The notes under the pieces were generated by a model. The model searched no databases. It was not told the DNA's origin and saw only the letters and a program-made list of their open reading frames with translations. From positions 1,116,001 to 1,180,000 of the forward strand of contig JAGRPL010000004.1 of assembly GCA_019449595.1 (NCBI GenBank): a DNA stretch of 64,000 nt, given 5' to 3'. Numbering within the stretch: the stretch's first letter is position 1; each line of letters begins with the position of its first letter. Made by a program: the position numbers and the translations under genes. The DNA is from Rhodoferax sp. (GTDB lineage: Bacteria > Pseudomonadota > Gammaproteobacteria > Burkholderiales > Burkholderiaceae_C). Positions 48,169 through 57,606 of this stretch are shown here, one piece after another.

Positions 48169-48894
48169 TCATCCACTCTGACGGAACTCATGCTCACGGT
48201 GATGTGCCAAGTAGCCCATGTGAGAGCTCTTCATCCCTTGAATCGACCAAGCTGAATTGATACCAAGCTGGGTACGCGCATCCGCGCTCAAGTGCTTTGA
48301 TACCAGCATGCCACCCTGGTCAGAGAATGAAATCCATCCACCGTCAAACAGGGCATCAAGGTGCGGCGCCAGTAACAAGCCATTGAACACGTCCAACCTT
48401 TCGTTGTCAGACGCACACTTGGCCCAAGGCTTGATGTGAGAGGCCCTCAACAAAGACGGCACGGCCAGCCCGCTGACAGAGCAACGGCCCTGCCAGTAAT
48501 CGAGCAAAGCGCTGCGAAAAAGGTCTTGCCCGACACGCTGCACAACCATGCGCTCGGCCTCGGTCGTTTTGGGCAGGCTCTGCGTTTTGGTTCTGAACTG
48601 GTCAGCTACCCGGTTCGGCATGGTGCGCGCTGTGGCCGCTACTTGTTGGAGCATTTGGTAGAGCTGCTCAATTCCGTCAAGCAGCACTTGCCCATCGCCA
48701 GAGGCTGCGGGTAACAAATTGGGTAGCGACGCCGACAATTGATACCCAAAGGGTGTAGCTACTTGTACTGATACCACCTCAGGGAAGGTCGCCGACCGCA
48801 GCTCCAACTGCCCTTGTTCTTTGAGCACAGCTTCGCGCTCAAATCCGCAATCAGCAGCGGCTTTTTCAATGCGGATACGCTCTAGAGGTGTCAC
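48169..48894 (-). CDS. HNH endonuclease, last gene of defence operon
   Basis: Product of 241 aa. The C-terminal half is an HNH nuclease of the 'SHIKPW' type: CSVSGLAVPSLLRASHIKPW (His153), Asn171 in FNGLLLAPHLDALFD and His178. The N-terminal 130 residues lack a recognised fold and may recognise DNA. The ATG overlaps the stop of the DUF262 gene by 4 nt, so it is coupled to it. Nucleases of this form occur with restriction and other defence genes. Its target is unknown. Confidence 0.85.
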   Translation of the reverse strand: MTPLERIRIEKAAADCGFEREAVLKEQGQLELRSATFPEVVSVQVATPFGYQLSASLPNLLPAASGDGQVLLDGIEQLYQMLQQVAATARTMPNRVADQFRTKTQSLPKTTEAERMVVQRVGQDLFRSALLDYWQGRCSVSGLAVPSLLRASHIKPWAKCASDNERLDVFNGLLLAPHLDALFDGGWISFSDQGGMLVSKHLSADARTQLGINSAWSIQGMKSSHMGYLAHHREHEFRQSG

Positions 48895-50654
48895 TTGTCT
48901 TCGTCCAGAAGCTTCTGATAGCCAGCCCGAATGACGCTCGCAATCAGAGGGCGGCGAGACTTCAGAAAATCATCGTAGCTCAGCGTCCACCAGTCCACAG
49001 GAAGAGCATGACAGTTTGTCATTTCGGCAAGCTCTTGCATCGTAAACCGCTTGGCGTACTCAGGCCAATAGCTGGATGGGGGCCCATCCGAAATGGCAAT
49101 GTTGTCATCCCATTCGACCAGCGCGTAGTTCGCAATCTGGTTGATGTCACGGACGCTCTCAATCCCCTGCTTCTTCAGGTATTGCCGCGGAAATAAGTGG
49201 TGGCGCTCCAGTGCCTTTTTCTGCCCTTGCGCCGGTGGGTCGAGCAAATCTGCAACTGAACTCTTCGAAAACAGAGCTCGCGCACCGAGCAAAGTTTGTG
49301 CAGCATAGAAGCCAAACAGCGCTGGGCTTCGGCCCGCAGATGTGGCCAATTCCATGGGCAAGGTCTTGCTCCAGTAGTCGTCAGTCAGTGTTCCCGCCTC
49401 TACCGACGCCAGCCGTCCGAGGAACTGCTCCGCTGTTTTGAGCTCGCGAAGTTCCGCCAGGTCCTGCTCCATCCGAGATTCTGGAGACGAAGTAAATCGT
49501 CCTGTCAGCAAAGACATGAAAAGCCACCGCGATATGGCACGCTTGAGCTTAAAACCTTCTACGTTGTACTCTGTACGGCCCAGCAAGTACAACTGATACG
49601 CGAATACTAAGGCGTTAACCGAGCTGATGGTTTTGGCGCTACGGTAGCCGGCTGCACGCACGATATTGAGAAAGTCAGCCCAATACGTCAAATTCAGCAC
49701 ACGAATTTGAGCATCTCGCAGCTTGGCGAACTGATTGGCTCTCTGTTCCGGGCTGGACTCGCCACTGGCCAAGTCCTTTCCACGCAGCAGGGAGTACACA
49801 TGCTCCAGACGTGCACGGCGAAACGCCACCCCCACGTCAGCGCGTAGCAGATGGTCAGGGTCTGGCTGAAAAATCGCATTGAAAGGACTTGGCGCTCCAG
49901 CCAAGGCAGGCTGGCGTGCGGCTCGGCAGAAATTTTCCAGCTCGGTACGGCCTTCATCCCAGAACACTGACATGAGCGTGAGTATGAAATCCGACTGATT
50001 GAGCTTCTTGCCTTCGCTATTGATTCGCACAAAAACGTCGGCAACCTGTTCTTCGGTGCACTGTTGGGACAGTTCCAGAGCAATGAAAGGAAAGTTAGTC
50101 AATCCAGCCAGCCGGCCAATAGCCTCAGCCACCACCTCTTCCTCGGCATCAGATACCTCACGCGATGCCGTCAAACGCTTCAGATAATCGCCAATGGTCT
50201 TGTGCGTCGGCCTATTGAACACATCAGAAATGTCAAGGATGTACTCGGGGTCTCGCTCCGTAGTTGCATCGGGCACGGTAAATGAGCCGCTCTGCGGCCG
50301 AAACGCGATGCGGATGTGCTCGCGCTCGAAGTTCTCTCGCAGTACGGCTTCGCGCCGGATGACGGCATACAACGAAGTCAACCGCTGCTGTCCGTCCACA
50401 ATCAGGAGAGACGGCGCCTTCTGCTTGTTCATATCGCCGATGACCTTAGCGTCCATGCCCTCGACACCGGTTTGCCAGAAGAGGAAATAGCCAACCGGAT
50501 AACCTCGGTACATAGAGTCGAACAGGTCACGAACCTTGGCATTGGCCCAGACGAAGGGGCGCTGGATGTCGGGCAAGCCGATACGGCCGAGGCCAATGTC
50601 GCCGATGAGGCCGCCCAGCGAATAGTGGACTTCTTTAAAAAGTGTGTCGCTCAT
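48891..50654 (-). CDS. DUF262-DUF1524 protein, GmrSD-type type IV restriction enzyme
   Basis: Product of 587 aa. The N-terminal DUF262 domain has the nucleotide-hydrolysis signature IVDGQQRLTSL (DGQQR at 87-91) and LPDIQRPFVW. The C-terminal DUF1524/HNH domain has ERHHLFPRQYL (His485-His486) and NQIANYALVEWDDN (about 505-518). Fused GmrS plus GmrD halves cleave modified phage DNA, as in GmrSD and BrxU. It overlaps the PLD gene and the HNH gene by 4 nt each, placing it inside one translationally coupled unit. Confidence 0.85.
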   Translation of the reverse strand: MSDTLFKEVHYSLGGLIGDIGLGRIGLPDIQRPFVWANAKVRDLFDSMYRGYPVGYFLFWQTGVEGMDAKVIGDMNKQKAPSLLIVDGQQRLTSLYAVIRREAVLRENFEREHIRIAFRPQSGSFTVPDATTERDPEYILDISDVFNRPTHKTIGDYLKRLTASREVSDAEEEVVAEAIGRLAGLTNFPFIALELSQQCTEEQVADVFVRINSEGKKLNQSDFILTLMSVFWDEGRTELENFCRAARQPALAGAPSPFNAIFQPDPDHLLRADVGVAFRRARLEHVYSLLRGKDLASGESSPEQRANQFAKLRDAQIRVLNLTYWADFLNIVRAAGYRSAKTISSVNALVFAYQLYLLGRTEYNVEGFKLKRAISRWLFMSLLTGRFTSSPESRMEQDLAELRELKTAEQFLGRLASVEAGTLTDDYWSKTLPMELATSAGRSPALFGFYAAQTLLGARALFSKSSVADLLDPPAQGQKKALERHHLFPRQYLKKQGIESVRDINQIANYALVEWDDNIAISDGPPSSYWPEYAKRFTMQELAEMTNCHALPVDWWTLSYDDFLKSRRPLIASVIRAGYQKLLDEDK

Positions 50655-52102
50655 CCTGCCTTCCTCCCCACATTAATCGGTCGCGCGGCAGCTGCTCCAC
50701 CTGCACCTCGATACCCCTCCTCAAGGAGTGCGAGGCCTGCTTGGTATCGTTTCTCAACTTGCGAGACCTTGCGAAACACCTCACCGTATTCATCGCGGGG
50801 CCTGTCTCTAGAGTCACCTCGGAACGACAACCAATTGAAGCTCGTAGTCACTGCAAATTCGTCATCCGAGACCAACAGCTTTCTGTGAGTGTTGCCGACG
50901 TAAACAAGATGAAAGTTCTTGTATTTCCCCTCGAGACTACGAAGGTCCTTCTCGGCCCTCTCAGTGATGGCAATCTTCGATTGCCCGGCTACCCCTTTTC
51001 CTGCACCGTCCCCTTCATCCAGCCCGAACCCGATGTGAACGGTGACGTTCGCGCGCAGCAGTGCTTCAAGTGAGGCCATAAATTCCCAGTTCACCACCTG
51101 ATGCCGAATCCAGGGGGAAATAATAAGCAGCCGCTTGCGGGACTTCAGAAGTGCTCGACGCAACAGGGCCGGATGCTCATGGCACAGCACAGACTGAACG
51201 GTTTGAGGGTCATCGACTTCGGCTGCGGAACCGAGTTGCCGCTCAGGCGCACTGACAGGAGCCGCTGCGGTGGAAGAGACTTGGCTCGCGTTCTCGATAG
51301 GCTGAGGCTCGGGCACCGGCATTGCGATTTCCGACGTCAGCAGCTTGGCGCCGACAAGCTCGGGACCACCAAGAGCGCGGAAGCGATTCTCGTGTTCGAG
51401 AGCCGGCCCATCTTCGCGCCAGAAGGCGACGTCGACTTCCGCCCGGCTCGCCTGGCTGCGATAGAAAGCCATCACGCATCCAAGGAAGTGGAGCTCGCGC
51501 CGCTCCACCCGGCGAATAGCCAGAAGCTCACGCTTTTCTTCGAGGCCTGCCCGCTGAAGCTGTAGAAAGCGGTCGAACTCCTGCAATGAGATGTCCTCGA
51601 CCTCCGGCCGCTTTGCTTGCCCGACGGGCACCTCAACGAAGCCCATCTCCTTCAACTCGCGGGGCTTGTAGAGCTGCTCCGGTGAAATAAACAGGAGCTC
51701 CTTCGTCAACGCATCGAAGCAGACCCGGACTGTGCGCTCCTGGGGGCGTGTCGTGGACAGCTCCACGAGGGTTGTCTTCCCCTTGGCTGTGAGAGTCACT
51801 TTAGCCGCCGACTCACCGACAGCACGCGAATAGTTCACCTGCTCGGTTGTCGTGAGCCCGGCGAGCACCGGATTCAGGACATTCGCGGACAAACCCAAGA
51901 AGTTCACCAGCTGCTCAGGAGCTGACAGGCCGGCCTGTACGGCGCGAAGTACACCTTCGTCAATTGGACCCAAGGGTTTCTGTTCAAGGGTGAGGACACG
52001 GAGTGTCAAAACATACACCGGCAACCCCGCCTCACGGAACGCGGCCAGCTCGTACCCAGGCCGTGCCGTTGACGCCTGTTCAAGAATTTGTTCGAGACTC
52101 AT
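50651..52102 (-). CDS. mkoB: MkoB-like phospholipase D family nuclease
   Basis: Product of 483 aa. An N-terminal winged-helix-like part (about 48-110) and a central domain precede a C-terminal PLD domain with one HxKxxxxD motif, H406-R-K408-LLVS-D413, followed by SFNW (421-424). One HKD motif per chain implies a dimeric active site. A PLD nuclease directly after a kinase-helicase is the defining arrangement of Mokosh type I. The ATG overlaps the kinase-helicase stop by 4 nt. DISARM DrmC also has a PLD domain, but no DISARM helicase or DUF1998 gene is here. Confidence 0.8.
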   Translation of the reverse strand: MSLEQILEQASTARPGYELAAFREAGLPVYVLTLRVLTLEQKPLGPIDEGVLRAVQAGLSAPEQLVNFLGLSANVLNPVLAGLTTTEQVNYSRAVGESAAKVTLTAKGKTTLVELSTTRPQERTVRVCFDALTKELLFISPEQLYKPRELKEMGFVEVPVGQAKRPEVEDISLQEFDRFLQLQRAGLEEKRELLAIRRVERRELHFLGCVMAFYRSQASRAEVDVAFWREDGPALEHENRFRALGGPELVGAKLLTSEIAMPVPEPQPIENASQVSSTAAAPVSAPERQLGSAAEVDDPQTVQSVLCHEHPALLRRALLKSRKRLLIISPWIRHQVVNWEFMASLEALLRANVTVHIGFGLDEGDGAGKGVAGQSKIAITERAEKDLRSLEGKYKNFHLVYVGNTHRKLLVSDDEFAVTTSFNWLSFRGDSRDRPRDEYGEVFRKVSQVEKRYQAGLALLEEGYRGAGGAAAARPINVGRKAG

Positions 52103-55100
52103 TGTGCCAACTCCTCAAGAGCACAGGTATCCGGATGCCGTCTGATGTAGTCAATGACCTCCTTCAGCGGATTGACTGCACCTGCGACGGTTTGGCAGTA
52201 GTAGTGGTCCCCCACTATGGCCAGCAGTTCCTTGCCGCGCGAGAGAGCCACGTTAATGCGCTCCAACTCGCGCAGGAAGCCCAGCCCTTGGACCTCAGAG
52301 CGGGTGACGGAAAAGAGCACCATGTCGGCCTCTCTGCCTTGGAAGGCATCGACGACGTTCACGTAGATGTCCGAGTAGCTGGTCCAAGCGTGGCGTTTGG
52401 TCTGGATAGCTGTCTGCAGCTTCGCGCGTTGCTCCCCATAGCCCGTTAGCACCGCGACACTGATTTGCCGCCCTTTGGCCTTTCCTTTCTGAAGGGTGAA
52501 GTCCACCCGTCCAAGCAGAGTCACGATGAACTCGACTTCGAGGTCGTTCACGTAAGACGTGCCAATCTTTCGGGATGCTTTGTTGACGCGCTTACTTGTC
52601 GAATACCAGGTCACAGGCTTCGGGAGTGCGCCTACGAGCTGGACGTCTGCTTTCCTTTCGACGCTCTTCAAGGCAGAGTCATAGAAGCACTCAGAGACGA
52701 GGTCGCCGATGGCCGGCAGCATGCGGTGCTGGGTTGTCAGCGTCTTGTGCAGCTCAGGGGGCAATGTGTCCCTCAGATGATTGAATAAGGTGGCCTTTTG
52801 GTCTTCAGGGCGAAGTCCGAAGCGCTCTAGGAGCCCCTTTTCCCTGAGCTCCGGGTCCTGGAATGGCGACAATTGGCGACTGTCCCCAACGAGCACTGTC
52901 CGTCTGGAGCGGGACATCGGTACGAGTGCCTCGGTAGGTGTCGCTATCGAGGCCTCGTCCACGATGCACAGGTCGTAGACGATTTCGTTTCGCCCCGGAA
53001 CGCTCATCACGCCAAGACACGTCCCGGCCACCACCTGCGACGAAGCAATGACCGCTGCCCGGAACTCGCGACTTCGGCCGAATCGCGCCTCCCAGTCAGC
53101 GTGGGCCACCATCAGTGCTTTGAGCTGGGCCCCTGAGCTGGTGCTATCAGAGTAAGCCTCAGCCCATCCTCGCAAATCGGCAGCCGAACACTCGGCGAAC
53201 TCCTTGAGCTCCTCCTTGCTCTCCACATGGTTGGAAAGCTCCTTGAGGGACTCGCGGAGAGCTTTCTCTAGGTCATCGCGCTCGCGCACTAGGCCCTGAA
53301 ATTTGTCATCTAATTCGGACCGAGCTTCGGCGTCGAGCTTCTTGCGATGCTGGTCGTCCATTTGCGGCTCAAGTAGACGCAACTCGGTATCAACGGCTTC
53401 GAGGCGGGTCTTCAACGTTGCATGACCCTCGAGTGCCATAGCTCTGCGAATGTCTTTGGGATTCAGCCCTCGCTCCACCGCCCATTCTTCGATAAATACC
53501 CGACCAGAGGCCAATGCCTTTTTGCGCAGTTCAGGCAGTTTCGCATCCAGCAACAACTTTCGGGTGCTGTCCGCGATGCGGTCATCACCTTCCTGGCCGA
53601 TTCGCACTGCGCTCACGGCGCCACCAGATTGTTTCACGATGCGCTCAAGCGAGTTGTCCAACGCCACATGAGTTTGCGACGTCAGTAGCACCCGAGCACT
53701 CGGCTGAGCTCGAAGAGTCTGAAGCACGAGTTCCGTGATGAAAGTCGTCTTCCCCGTCCCAGGTGGCCCCTCAACCAACATCAATGGTGGACCGGCTAGC
53801 GCGGCCAATACAGCGACCTTCTTATCCTCGTCAATATTCTGCTGAATGAACTCGACCTCCAGAGAAGGCGGAACCTCGACTTGTTCGGGGTTGACGATGT
53901 AGCGTCCCAGGTCTGGGTTGACCGAGCGACCAAATCGCACGGCTTCGACAGCCGACTTTTGCTTGTCGAGCGCGACATCGCTCTTGGTCGTGTCGGTCTC
54001 CACCCATCCCCGGCTTGGAATCAGCTCGATGCGTGTTCGATTGCGCTCGCTCGGTCTAATGAGGAGGGAACCGCTGTCAAACGACACAACAATTCCCTTG
54101 AACTCCCCGGCAACGCCTGTGTCAATCGAAATATCCTGCTCTGCCAGCGCCAGCCCACCCGCAGTTCCCTGGCGAAGTTTGAGGCGCAGAAACTCACCCT
54201 TTGCATCCAGCCCTTCGTATTCAAGTCTGACCTTCCGCATCCTCTCCAGTTCGGTCTTGGCACTGAGCAAATCAAGCCAGGTCTTGTACAGCGCTTGTTC
54301 GCGCTGTTCCAGCTTCCTAAGCTTCTGGTCACCCGCGAAGAGCGCCAAATTTTCAAGGAACGCGTCGATATTGGAGGAGGATTGGCTGCTCGTTGCCCCC
54401 GATAGCGCGAACCGAAACATAGGGTCGCAGCAAAAAACACGTTGCCTCTCAATTTCGGATGGTGGAAGCTCCACAGCGTCGACGATGGACAGTCGTTGAC
54501 CGCTCTGGTCGCGTACAGCGGTGTACCTGTACTTGTTGCCAATCAAGCGAACGCTTCGGCCCTCCTTGTTCGGCTGTGGCGGTAGTTCCTCACATCGTGC
54601 TTCTTCGAGGTCGCGTTCGACGAACTTCTCGGCCTGAGGACCTCGCAAGGCCATGTCGTGCTCAACAATGCCTTTAACTCGCTGGGTCACCACCAGTAGG
54701 ACGACGGGCTTCGCCTCGGCGGCAGCGGAAGGAGCGGCACGTTCCAACTCTGCCAACAGCACGATGGCGTTCGTCGGTCGGGCTGCTGGAACCTCGAGAC
54801 TCAGGCAGCGACGTAGAACCTTGCGGATAGCCTCGTCAATGGCCAGCTTCTCTAGGCCATTGAGAAGGTCTGCGTGGGTGCTGAGCTGCTCGCCAGACAG
54901 CAACACGGTGGACAGCGCAGCGTACGCAAACACGTCGCGGCTGTAGCTATAGCTGCCATCGTCAGGCTCTGGTGGCGCATAGGGCGCAGAGGCGAACTGG
55001 GCCAGAGTAACCCCCGGGGTCAAGAAATTGCGAATCTTCGAGATTCCGAAATCGCACAACTTGACTTGCCCTTCCTCTGTCACAAGTACGTTGGTGGGCT

Positions 55101-55563
55101 TGATATCACGGTGTACAGTCGACCTCGAGTGGGCAAACACGAGGGCGTCCAGAACGCCCTTGCCTACTATGGCGTAGTAGTCCGCCCAACTGTCAAAACG
55201 ACGCTTTTCGGCGAACGTGCGGAGGTCGTTCTCGACCCACTCCATCACGATGTAGTGCGCTGCGTTCTCCTCGTCTCTTCCGGAAGCGAGGATTCGCACG
55301 ACGTTGGGGTGCCGAAGGTCCGACAACGCTTGAACCTCACGGCGAAAGGACTCTTCGATGACCTCATCCGTGCCATCTCCAGTACGAAACACTTTCAGCG
55401 CTACCGGCTGCTCAGTCTCCATGTCGATGGCACGGTAAACCGATGCAAGTCCACCACTGCGAGGATTACCACGTGTGATGTACCTAGAGTCGGCGAACGT
55501 GAGGCGCTTGGACTCTTTGCGCTCCGCGATGGTCTGCATCGTCAGCTTCTCTTCTTCTCCCAT
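52099..55563 (-). CDS. mkoA: MkoA-like Ser/Thr kinase-SF1 helicase fusion
   Basis: Product of 1154 aa. Residues about 25-275 form an intact Hanks-type kinase: VALK (Lys57), HRDIKPTN (151-158) and DFG (171-173). A central region (300-570) is followed by a UPF1/Dna2-like SF1 helicase: Walker A EGPPGTGKTT (598-607), DEAS (869-872), VGDSRQLSP, QHRM (945-948), VDAFQGREAD (1071-1080) and NVALSRGK. A coiled coil (about 715-790) is inserted between motifs. This domain order matches MkoA of Mokosh type I anti-phage systems. A second ATG at residue 9 has a better ribosome site. Confidence 0.85.
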   Translation of the reverse strand: MGEEEKLTMQTIAERKESKRLTFADSRYITRGNPRSGGLASVYRAIDMETEQPVALKVFRTGDGTDEVIEESFRREVQALSDLRHPNVVRILASGRDEENAAHYIVMEWVENDLRTFAEKRRFDSWADYYAIVGKGVLDALVFAHSRSTVHRDIKPTNVLVTEEGQVKLCDFGISKIRNFLTPGVTLAQFASAPYAPPEPDDGSYSYSRDVFAYAALSTVLLSGEQLSTHADLLNGLEKLAIDEAIRKVLRRCLSLEVPAARPTNAIVLLAELERAAPSAAAEAKPVVLLVVTQRVKGIVEHDMALRGPQAEKFVERDLEEARCEELPPQPNKEGRSVRLIGNKYRYTAVRDQSGQRLSIVDAVELPPSEIERQRVFCCDPMFRFALSGATSSQSSSNIDAFLENLALFAGDQKLRKLEQREQALYKTWLDLLSAKTELERMRKVRLEYEGLDAKGEFLRLKLRQGTAGGLALAEQDISIDTGVAGEFKGIVVSFDSGSLLIRPSERNRTRIELIPSRGWVETDTTKSDVALDKQKSAVEAVRFGRSVNPDLGRYIVNPEQVEVPPSLEVEFIQQNIDEDKKVAVLAALAGPPLMLVEGPPGTGKTTFITELVLQTLRAQPSARVLLTSQTHVALDNSLERIVKQSGGAVSAVRIGQEGDDRIADSTRKLLLDAKLPELRKKALASGRVFIEEWAVERGLNPKDIRRAMALEGHATLKTRLEAVDTELRLLEPQMDDQHRKKLDAEARSELDDKFQGLVRERDDLEKALRESLKELSNHVESKEELKEFAECSAADLRGWAEAYSDSTSSGAQLKALMVAHADWEARFGRSREFRAAVIASSQVVAGTCLGVMSVPGRNEIVYDLCIVDEASIATPTEALVPMSRSRRTVLVGDSRQLSPFQDPELREKGLLERFGLRPEDQKATLFNHLRDTLPPELHKTLTTQHRMLPAIGDLVSECFYDSALKSVERKADVQLVGALPKPVTWYSTSKRVNKASRKIGTSYVNDLEVEFIVTLLGRVDFTLQKGKAKGRQISVAVLTGYGEQRAKLQTAIQTKRHAWTSYSDIYVNVVDAFQGREADMVLFSVTRSEVQGLGFLRELERINVALSRGKELLAIVGDHYYCQTVAGAVNPLKEVIDYIRRHPDTCALEELAQ

Positions 55564-55637
55564 TTCCTGATTCTCCCTACTGTTGTTTGCTGCATGTTCT
55601 CATGCGGCCTAATGTCGTTCCCTCAGCGCGATGGCCA

Positions 55638-57485
55638 CTATGTGCTGCCTTTCAAGTCCGGCGGACCGGCGGAGGGCTGTGCTGCATCCTGCTGCCTTGT
55701 GCGAACCATGTGGGCACTCAGCGCAACACATCGCAGAAGGAGCCACCAGGCGTAGACAAACTCGGTGCTGAAGAAGCCGCCGTCCGTCACGAGACCATGA
55801 GCAACCTCGTTGCGCAGGTTGCTCCCCAACTGGTCTGCCAACAGGTCTTGCAGTTCCAACACCCCAGCGCTCCCGAACGCCGACGCTGCTTGGGGGGCGT
55901 CTAGTAGCGCAGACAATGTGCGCTCCTCCTGCGTGCCGTCAGGCTTGAGCATCGGTTCCACTGCGCCGTTGAACTCCACTGCCTGCCGTATAACAGCTTC
56001 GAACTGAATGGGTATGACATGCCCTACCAACAGCATGTCGCCATAGAAGCCGGCCACTATGGCCCTGGCAATGCTTTCATGGTGCCCCTCTGGAATCCAG
56101 GGGCTGTAACGGATTAGCTCGAGTACAGCGGCACGGTCCGGCGCGTGCTCATGCAAGATAGTATTGCGAGCAGGCTCGATGGCGGCCTGTACTGTCATGC
56201 TCCGATTCATGCCGGCGCACCGGAACATCCGCCATCTGAGGCCCGGCAGGTTAGGGTCCGTAGCGCCATGCTCCAGACCTGGCACCTTCGCCACCACCCG
56301 TCCGCGCGAATTGACCACTTCGGTGGGCATGAGGCTGCCCAGGACTTGCACCCTTGCTTGCTGTTCGACTTGGCGCATAAGCGCATCCAGGGTCGGAGGC
56401 TTAGACAGTTGACAGAATGCCAGCACGGCATCGCCGAACGACTTGCCACTAACCCGCCGCACGGCAGCTTGAACCATCTCAGTCGCATCGACGCTGGTGG
56501 ACACGCTCTCGAGCTCGGTCAGGGCTTCTTCCTGCGCTACAACGAGTTGCCGTCCCAACTCTTCTGCCCGAGCCTTACCGCCAGGCGCTTGCCGCATGGC
56601 CTGAACGGCGCTGGATAGCACCGAGGCCGTGACCATCGTCCCGCGTCCAGGCTGGCCCCGTGCGGCCTCAGCCTCCTTGACCAGCGATTCAGCTGCAGCG
56701 CGACGATACATACCTTCTTCGTCTGCCATCTTGGCCTCGCGACAGCAGTTCGCCGCCAAGTTGAAGTAGTCCTTAGCCCGCCAAAAGTCCCCATTAACCT
56801 CAGCCGCTTGAGCGGCGGTGACCGTGTACTTAACAAACTCGGATGCATCGCCGTGCCGAAACTCGAGAAGCAGCTGGGTCAGACGCATCGTAAGGTATAG
56901 CGGGTCCGTCCCAGCGAGTTTACGCACCACTCCAAGTGCTTCGGTGAGAGCCGCATCACGCAGCTCAGCTCCGCCCTTGCCCAGCGATGCGGCCAGTCGG
57001 AGAGACCGTTCCAGCCGCTGGGCAAACTCCGTCCAATGCTCGGGGTCGAACAGTTGCTTCGCACTTGCCAGATAGGCAGCCACGGCCTCCTTGGCTGCCA
57101 CAAAGTGCTTGCCCTGGACCCAAATGGTGTCGAGGAAACGCGCCCGCAACTCGACATCTTGCAAGGAGTTAGCCCAAGGGTATATCGCGACAAGCGTCTC
57201 CTTCGGGAAATCCGCAGGAATTGCGCTGCGGCCGTCGCCCATTTGGAACATCGGCCCGAACGGCTCAGATGGCTGGTCGTAGCGCAGCATCATCCCCGTC
57301 ACCTGAACGGCAAACTCCAGGCACGCAGCCTCCTCAGGCGACCACCGACCTGTCTGGTTCCTCAGATTGGCCAATTCTTGGCTGAAGTCGAAGCAGCGTC
57401 GAGATTCGAGGTGCAGCAGCAGCTTCTCCAACTCCAGCGCATGCAGGGCTTCAGGGGTGACGAGCGTCCAATCAAGCGGCATCAT
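55638..57485 (-). CDS. DUF4209 protein with RNxxxHG motif, candidate HEPN ribonuclease
   Basis: Product of 615 aa, almost all helical. The C-terminal domain has LGSNLRNEVAHGLV (Arg558, His563), the RNxxxHG signature of DUF4209. Its Rx4H spacing is that of HEPN ribonucleases used in toxins and abortive infection. The N-terminal part is an alpha-solenoid-like sensor or scaffold with repeats of helix pairs (EWTEFAQRLERSL-type). It lies between the SMC-like ATPase (121 nt upstream) and mkoA (74 nt downstream). RNase activity is inference. Confidence 0.7.
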   Translation of the reverse strand: MMPLDWTLVTPEALHALELEKLLLHLESRRCFDFSQELANLRNQTGRWSPEEAACLEFAVQVTGMMLRYDQPSEPFGPMFQMGDGRSAIPADFPKETLVAIYPWANSLQDVELRARFLDTIWVQGKHFVAAKEAVAAYLASAKQLFDPEHWTEFAQRLERSLRLAASLGKGGAELRDAALTEALGVVRKLAGTDPLYLTMRLTQLLLEFRHGDASEFVKYTVTAAQAAEVNGDFWRAKDYFNLAANCCREAKMADEEGMYRRAAAESLVKEAEAARGQPGRGTMVTASVLSSAVQAMRQAPGGKARAEELGRQLVVAQEEALTELESVSTSVDATEMVQAAVRRVSGKSFGDAVLAFCQLSKPPTLDALMRQVEQQARVQVLGSLMPTEVVNSRGRVVAKVPGLEHGATDPNLPGLRWRMFRCAGMNRSMTVQAAIEPARNTILHEHAPDRAAVLELIRYSPWIPEGHHESIARAIVAGFYGDMLLVGHVIPIQFEAVIRQAVEFNGAVEPMLKPDGTQEERTLSALLDAPQAASAFGSAGVLELQDLLADQLGSNLRNEVAHGLVTDGGFFSTEFVYAWWLLLRCVALSAHMVRTRQQDAAQPSAGPPDLKGST

Positions 57486-57606
57486 TCGCTTTCAAACGAA
57501 CTTCCAGCACACAACCTCTAAAGCGAGGCGCTGGGCCCGGTGCTTGCCGAAGTCCCGCATCGCGTATTCCCGTTTTGGACACCTAGTTCTCCCTTCATTC
57601 TCACAA

